Shown here: positions 52,501-58,500 of the stretch, in pieces | Numbering within the stretch: the first letter of the stretch is position 1 | Layout of the letters: every line of letters begins with the position of its first letter | Origin: Timema cristinae | Taxonomy: Eukaryota; Arthropoda; Insecta; Phasmatodea; Timematidae | Length of the DNA: 64,000 nucleotides | Direction: 5' to 3' | NCBI GenBank assembly: GCA_039000515.1 | Contig: JBCFYV010000024.1 | Span: 14,721,922-14,785,921, forward strand | The notes under the pieces: generated by a model | Told to the model about the DNA's origin: nothing | Database searches by the model: none | Seen by the model: the letters and a program-made list of their open reading frames with translations, nothing else | Position numbers and translations under genes: made by a program

Positions 52501-55500
52501 AGCTGAGTCCACCTGAAATGATATTACAGAGAATAACAACCACACTATGGTTATTTTTATACCAGGAGACAATTATTTTAGAATTATTTAAGTAAACAAA
52601 GTTAAAGAAACATTTTTAGAATCTTGAGGTGTTTTGGAAATACAAAACACAAATAGCAAAATTCCAAATACATTTCCAGCTTTGAGTCTTTATTCAAATG
52701 TTTTGTATTAAATATGTTCTATATAGATCCCTCCCCTTTGTGAATACCTGGAAATGGTACCATCAAATAATATTTATCTGTCATTTTTAACACTCTTGTT
52801 AATATGGGGTAGGAATTGCTTTAACGAATTCAGATATAAAAGTTTTGCATCAGATAAATTTTACTTGTCATTAATTAGTAATAGTATTGTTTATACTAGT
52901 GGTTTTAAAAAAAAAACTAGTCCACGATGCTACCATGGAAAAATATAACTTGGGTAGCAATAACATAGTGCCTATCGATATTATGGCAAAGAATGATCTA
53001 TCATTGAAAAAAAATTGTTTGCTCCCAACAACCTTCACTATATCAAAGTCCTAGTAGTTTCAAACAAAACACTATTTACTTTAAAATATTGCTAAGATCA
53101 TTAATAAAGTTCAGTGGCAATATTTCACAATCGAACTCTTTATAAAACGTTACCAAATATCACTTTTTAGGTATGGCTTGACATTCTTTAATATGTTTGA
53201 ATTTTTTTTTTTTTAAAACATTGTTTCACTGATGTGAATACAACATTGAAATCTATAGGTTCAGAAGTAACAAATATTTGCATTGCATGTGTAAAATGTT
53301 ATAAGCTTATATTATATATCAAGGTTTTATAAGTGAGGTAAACACATATGATTATATTTCTTGAGTTTATATAATAAAGAGTTGTCATTCTAGAGGTCCA
53401 ATGAACTTTATTTGTAAACATTCATGAGTGATTACCTAATTTGTTTAGTTAAAGAATGTAACCACTATAAACATTATTTTTAAAATGAAATTTAAGTATT
53501 CACAAAACACTATTTTGACAACAAATCCTTAGTGTAAAAGTATTTTTATTAATTAAAATAAATTATTTCACAACTATATTTTTACTTTCTCTCAACCCCT
53601 TTTAGATTAGTGATTGTCAAAAAAGAAACACAAAAAACTCCATATTTTGATAAATGTTGATGTTTCATGAACCCCTTGAAAACAAAAAAAGGGGTTTTTG
53701 TGATGCCACTTGTGTTTGTATATCACACTTAAGCCGAAATAATTTATTGCTTGGGCTAAGATTTGTTAACTAAGGTTTTTATAGGGTATCCCCCAAGAGG
53801 TTTTTGGAATTATACATCCAACCCTAAAATTAAGGGTAGTTTACTGAAGACCAACTATTAAAAAAAATCTCAAAATCTATTGTAATGATCCAGAAGTTGG
53901 GTTGTGTTTTACAGGTTGGTTACACAATAGATGGTACCAGAGCATGTACAATTGGCATGGATCACCTGCACCAAACACTTCAGGAAGTAAAAGGAGCCAG
54001 GGGAATGCCAAGTACAAACCAGTGGTTCCATGTGAAGCGCGAAGAAAGTGGCGTGTTGCCGGCTGTGAGGACCGTGCTGTCACGACTTCATGCCATAAGT
54101 CGCTAAAAGGTTACCTCAGAAGGTTTTTGGGACATAGAGACTGCTAGAACCACTGTCCTGTGGTACTAGTTGACATGCAAGGGTGATTGTGTGGTGCCAA
54201 CGTGTCCTCAGCCCCACAAAACAAAACCATTCATAACATCCAGATTGCGAAAATTAAGTTCATAAACGATTTAGGACAATCAGGCGCTGTATGAACTCAG
54301 GTTTTTTTTTTCAAGAGCATAGTTGAGAGTGCAACACACGGTCAAAATTAGAGAATTGTATTTTGTTTGTAGTTAAGTCAGCTTTTATTATATTTTTATT
54401 TTTATATTATTCTGTAATGTTAATATGTTTATTAAATGAGTATTGTCTCACAAGACATGGTTGTGTCAAGGACATCTAGTTTTGGTTGATAAATTAATTC
54501 ATGACTTTTGTTTTGAAGACATTTAAGAGGAGAATGCATCACCGCAAATGGTAGCTTCATCCATGTGTGAAATCAGGGCAAATTGTGTGTGAAAATTGTA
54601 GGTTTATCTTGTTTGTGTGTTCTTAATAGTCCATGTTTGACAGTGAAGATTATTTTAGGAAGCGGTTCATTTTAAATCTAAAATGAAGATAATGATGTAT
54701 AGGGATTTTGAAAGGTTCTGTTAGTGGAGAGATAAAAATGGGGCACTTCTTTAAAATGGTGGAGGACACCTGTGGTCTCCAAGACTTATCACTATGCACC
54801 TCCTAGATTGAATATTTTTAGATATATTAGTGATTAGGCTCGACATCGTGCGATGCTTCCGTTGATAGTGGACTATGTAAGGTGTACACTCTAGATGATT
54901 TAAATACGACCTAGTTACACATTCCTCTTTCAGAAAAAGACTAAACCCTACAGAGCTTTTATGGGCCCATGGAGTTTACTACCTTCTTTTTGGGCTCGCC
55001 ACTGGAAGTCAAATAATTCTAAGTATACTGTTAGCCATCATTTTTCCTGATATACTGTATAAATATGTCTTCTTTTACTAAGACAATCTGGTAGTGTATT
55101 CTAATAGCATGGCAGAGCAGGATACGCACTTAAGAGAGGTATTGAGTATGCTCAGAGCAGCTAATTTGACCTTCTATCTTCTTATATCGAAGCTGGCCAT
55201 ACCCCAGATAGATTATCTCAGTCATGTGGTTCAGTGAGGAGAATTGTGAGTAAATCAAGAAAGGACCCAAGCTATGAGAGAATTTCTTGTCCCAATCAGC
55301 GTCAAATAACTTGATGGTTTCTAAGCTTGGTGGGACTTTGAGATTTGCCTTCGGCGGCGTCTCCCCTGTATGACAAAGTAAAAAAACCTTCCACTTTTGT
55401 GGAATCCTGGGGCTGCTTGGGCTTTGAATTCCTTAAAAGAATGTTTGAAGAGCCCGCACATTCTCAAGATAGCGGATTTTTATAAGGAATGTATCTTAGG

Positions 55501-58500
55501 TAATGATGCATCTACTCCTGGTCTAGGCATGGTGTTGAGTCATGGACACGGCCCGGGGAGAGGGGGGGAGGGGTATCATAGTATCCTGTGGCTTATACAA
55601 GCCGTACGCTTCATCCTCATGTTACAAACTGACAGTGGGGCTTTGTCATGGCTATTTAGGCAACCACAAAAGCTGCGAAAGATTGGTGGGTGGATTGCAC
55701 AGTTAAGTTCCTTATGGTTCACTATCTCCCGCATTCCTGGGAAAGAGAATGTGGTGGCTGATGGACTCTTTCATAAGTTTCAGAATAGCACGTTGAAGGG
55801 GGTGTCTTGTGGGTTCTGGGGCTAGTTCCAGAGGTATTTGCTGGTATAGCACAGAGCCGCAGACAGGTATAAGTTAAAAGAGGACTTTTTTTGTGAGAAT
55901 GGCGAACACTCCGATTGGAAAGTATGCATGACAAAGAAACTGGTGAACATGACTTTTGAGTATTTTCATGAGTCCCTGGTGGGTGGGCATCTATGGGATG
56001 GCCAAGACCATTGCTAAAATTAGGGAAACATTCTTACGGAAGAGGATGAACTGTTATATTCAAGGTCAGGTGAGAACTTGCGAAACCTGCACAGATCCAA
56101 ACCCACTCAAAATAAGAAGTTTGAGGAGTTGCCCTCCAATGTTGTCAGATTTATGTGGGAATGTGTGTTTGTGGATCTTTTTACGGCCCATCGCCAAGAA
56201 CCTAGCAGGGAAACACAATTCTTCTAACAGTCTTGGACTGGTTCTCTTAAGCCATCCTACTGTTAATCTTGTGATAAAAGATTTGAACAAGGCTGTGTTC
56301 AAAAACTTTGGTTTTCCCCTCCAACAAAGGTAAGCCAGTTCACGTCACAAATCTTACAGAATATGTGTTTCAGCAGTGACATTCATCACTACACGCCTAG
56401 CCCTTACTATCCATGTTTTTTTTCCCAAATGTGTTAGGTTCTGGAGGCCTAAGTACCCTCCCTGAAGTTCATCAAAATGTAAAGCTTAGACATTTTTAAA
56501 TTTATTGTAATATTTATTTATTTATTTTATACAGCAATTAGATTAAAGTTTCCAATAAAAATTGTCAAGTTCACCAAGTAAAAACAAATATATGTCAAAA
56601 TCTACCACATATGTTCTATACAGGATGATCACAGAACTCTTTTTTTTATCATCACATCTTACTAACTGCTCAGGTTATATGGAGCTCTATTAACTAGCCA
56701 AGAATCTTTAAAAAAAATTGCCTTTATTTTTAAAGATATTATGTTCTAAAAGATTTACTCAACAAACATTTAAATAGAATTACAGAGTAAAAAGTCAATT
56801 TAGTTACATAATTAGTTAATTATTCAAGTTATGCTATAGTCCTGTAACTGTGAAACTTATCTATTTTGTACTTCTTTCATCAATATCATTTTTTGTTTAA
56901 ATATCTCAAATGGATTTAAAAATACCTTCATAAAATGAATAAATAACAACATGACTTAACTTGGTCAAATCATAGTAGTGAATGGCAAGATTGTGGAGTC
57001 AAAAGTATATTAATTAGTAAAAGAAAATTGACTGCAGTAAAATGCTCCAACAGAGATTACTTCATGGGAAGCTTCTTTGAGACCATAAATTTATATTTAA
57101 ATAAGTTTGTCAGTCCAAATTATAAATTTCGGTACTAAATAATAAAACAAAGTATAAGATATTGTTGTAATAATATAAGTTTTTAATTTTGAAGCTGGAG
57201 TCTGTATATTTTTACCGAACAGTCAGTACATATTTAAAGAATAAGACTCTACCCAAAAATTGCTTCCAACTCCACAGTTCTGGAGTAAATGGGAGTAAAA
57301 GTGATGGGGGTGGTTAACATGAATTAATAATGGCTTTAATCTTATGTTGGGTCACTTACTTTTCTTCATTCTTTTGAACAAGAGCTATTCTCCCATAGTT
57401 CCAAGCCTTTTTTCTCAGCACAGCAAAGAGAATCAAAAGAAGCTGGAATGATGTAAAACAAATATTATAGTTAAAACTGTGGTGCTTACTATATCCTGTT
57501 CTATCGGAATATGTCATGTTCAGAGTTGTGACACTCTTCGATAGATATATTGACTAATACACTGTACAAACTTATTACAATTTGAGAAATAATACTATTT
57601 GTAATGTCATCATTAGTGACATTAACTGGCTCTTTGATATAGTGGTCAGCATACTTGGCTACCAGCTTAGATGTTCCGGTTTCGATTCCCGGCTAGTACC
57701 ATGGGTATTTTTCCTGCTTTGGGAATTTTCCCAAAATCATCAGGGTCTGCTTAGTTAGGCTTAAGTTTAGGTTAAGAGTTGCCACTGATTCCACACCCTC
57801 ATACTCACTATCACCATCACCTCATATTATTGGGACATGGAAAGGATGTATGATTAGTATATTCAGGTGTCCCCTGGCGGGCAACGGTACATAACAGCTG
57901 TCTTCCCACAAACTGGGCTAAAAGTTATATAGCCCACACATGCATATATATTAACTTTTTACATTTAGACACAAGCTTAAGCATGTCTGAATGTAATGTC
58001 AATAATTATCAATTGATTTAATATAATGTAAAATAATATATTTATTTAGGTACACTTATATACAAATTACATTTTACATTTAATAAACTAGCAATGTTAT
58101 TTTGTTTTGATATTAATTCTCAATGTGGGCGAAAAGTTCATGTTATTTATCTTGGCAACAATTGCCATTAGCATGCATACCCCTCCCTACCCCCTCTTCC
58201 CCAAAGTGTCTTAGTACCCGTTTGGGTTGTATGCATTAATTAATTATGCTAATGGAATGGTGAAGAGGATGGTAGAACTTTAGAGGAAGTTTACCTGTAT
58301 TTGCAGTACACCCATAGCGTATAACTCGAATGGGTAGTAAGACGCGGTGCTAAGTATTATTATCACAGTACACCTGGCCGGGATTGGAACCCAATCCATT
58401 CTAACATAAGAGTAACGTGTGAGAGCATGCATTCACTGATTCAGGTAAGCATGCAATTATTCTCCAGCAAATAATAGCTAACCAAATTAAGCTCACTTAC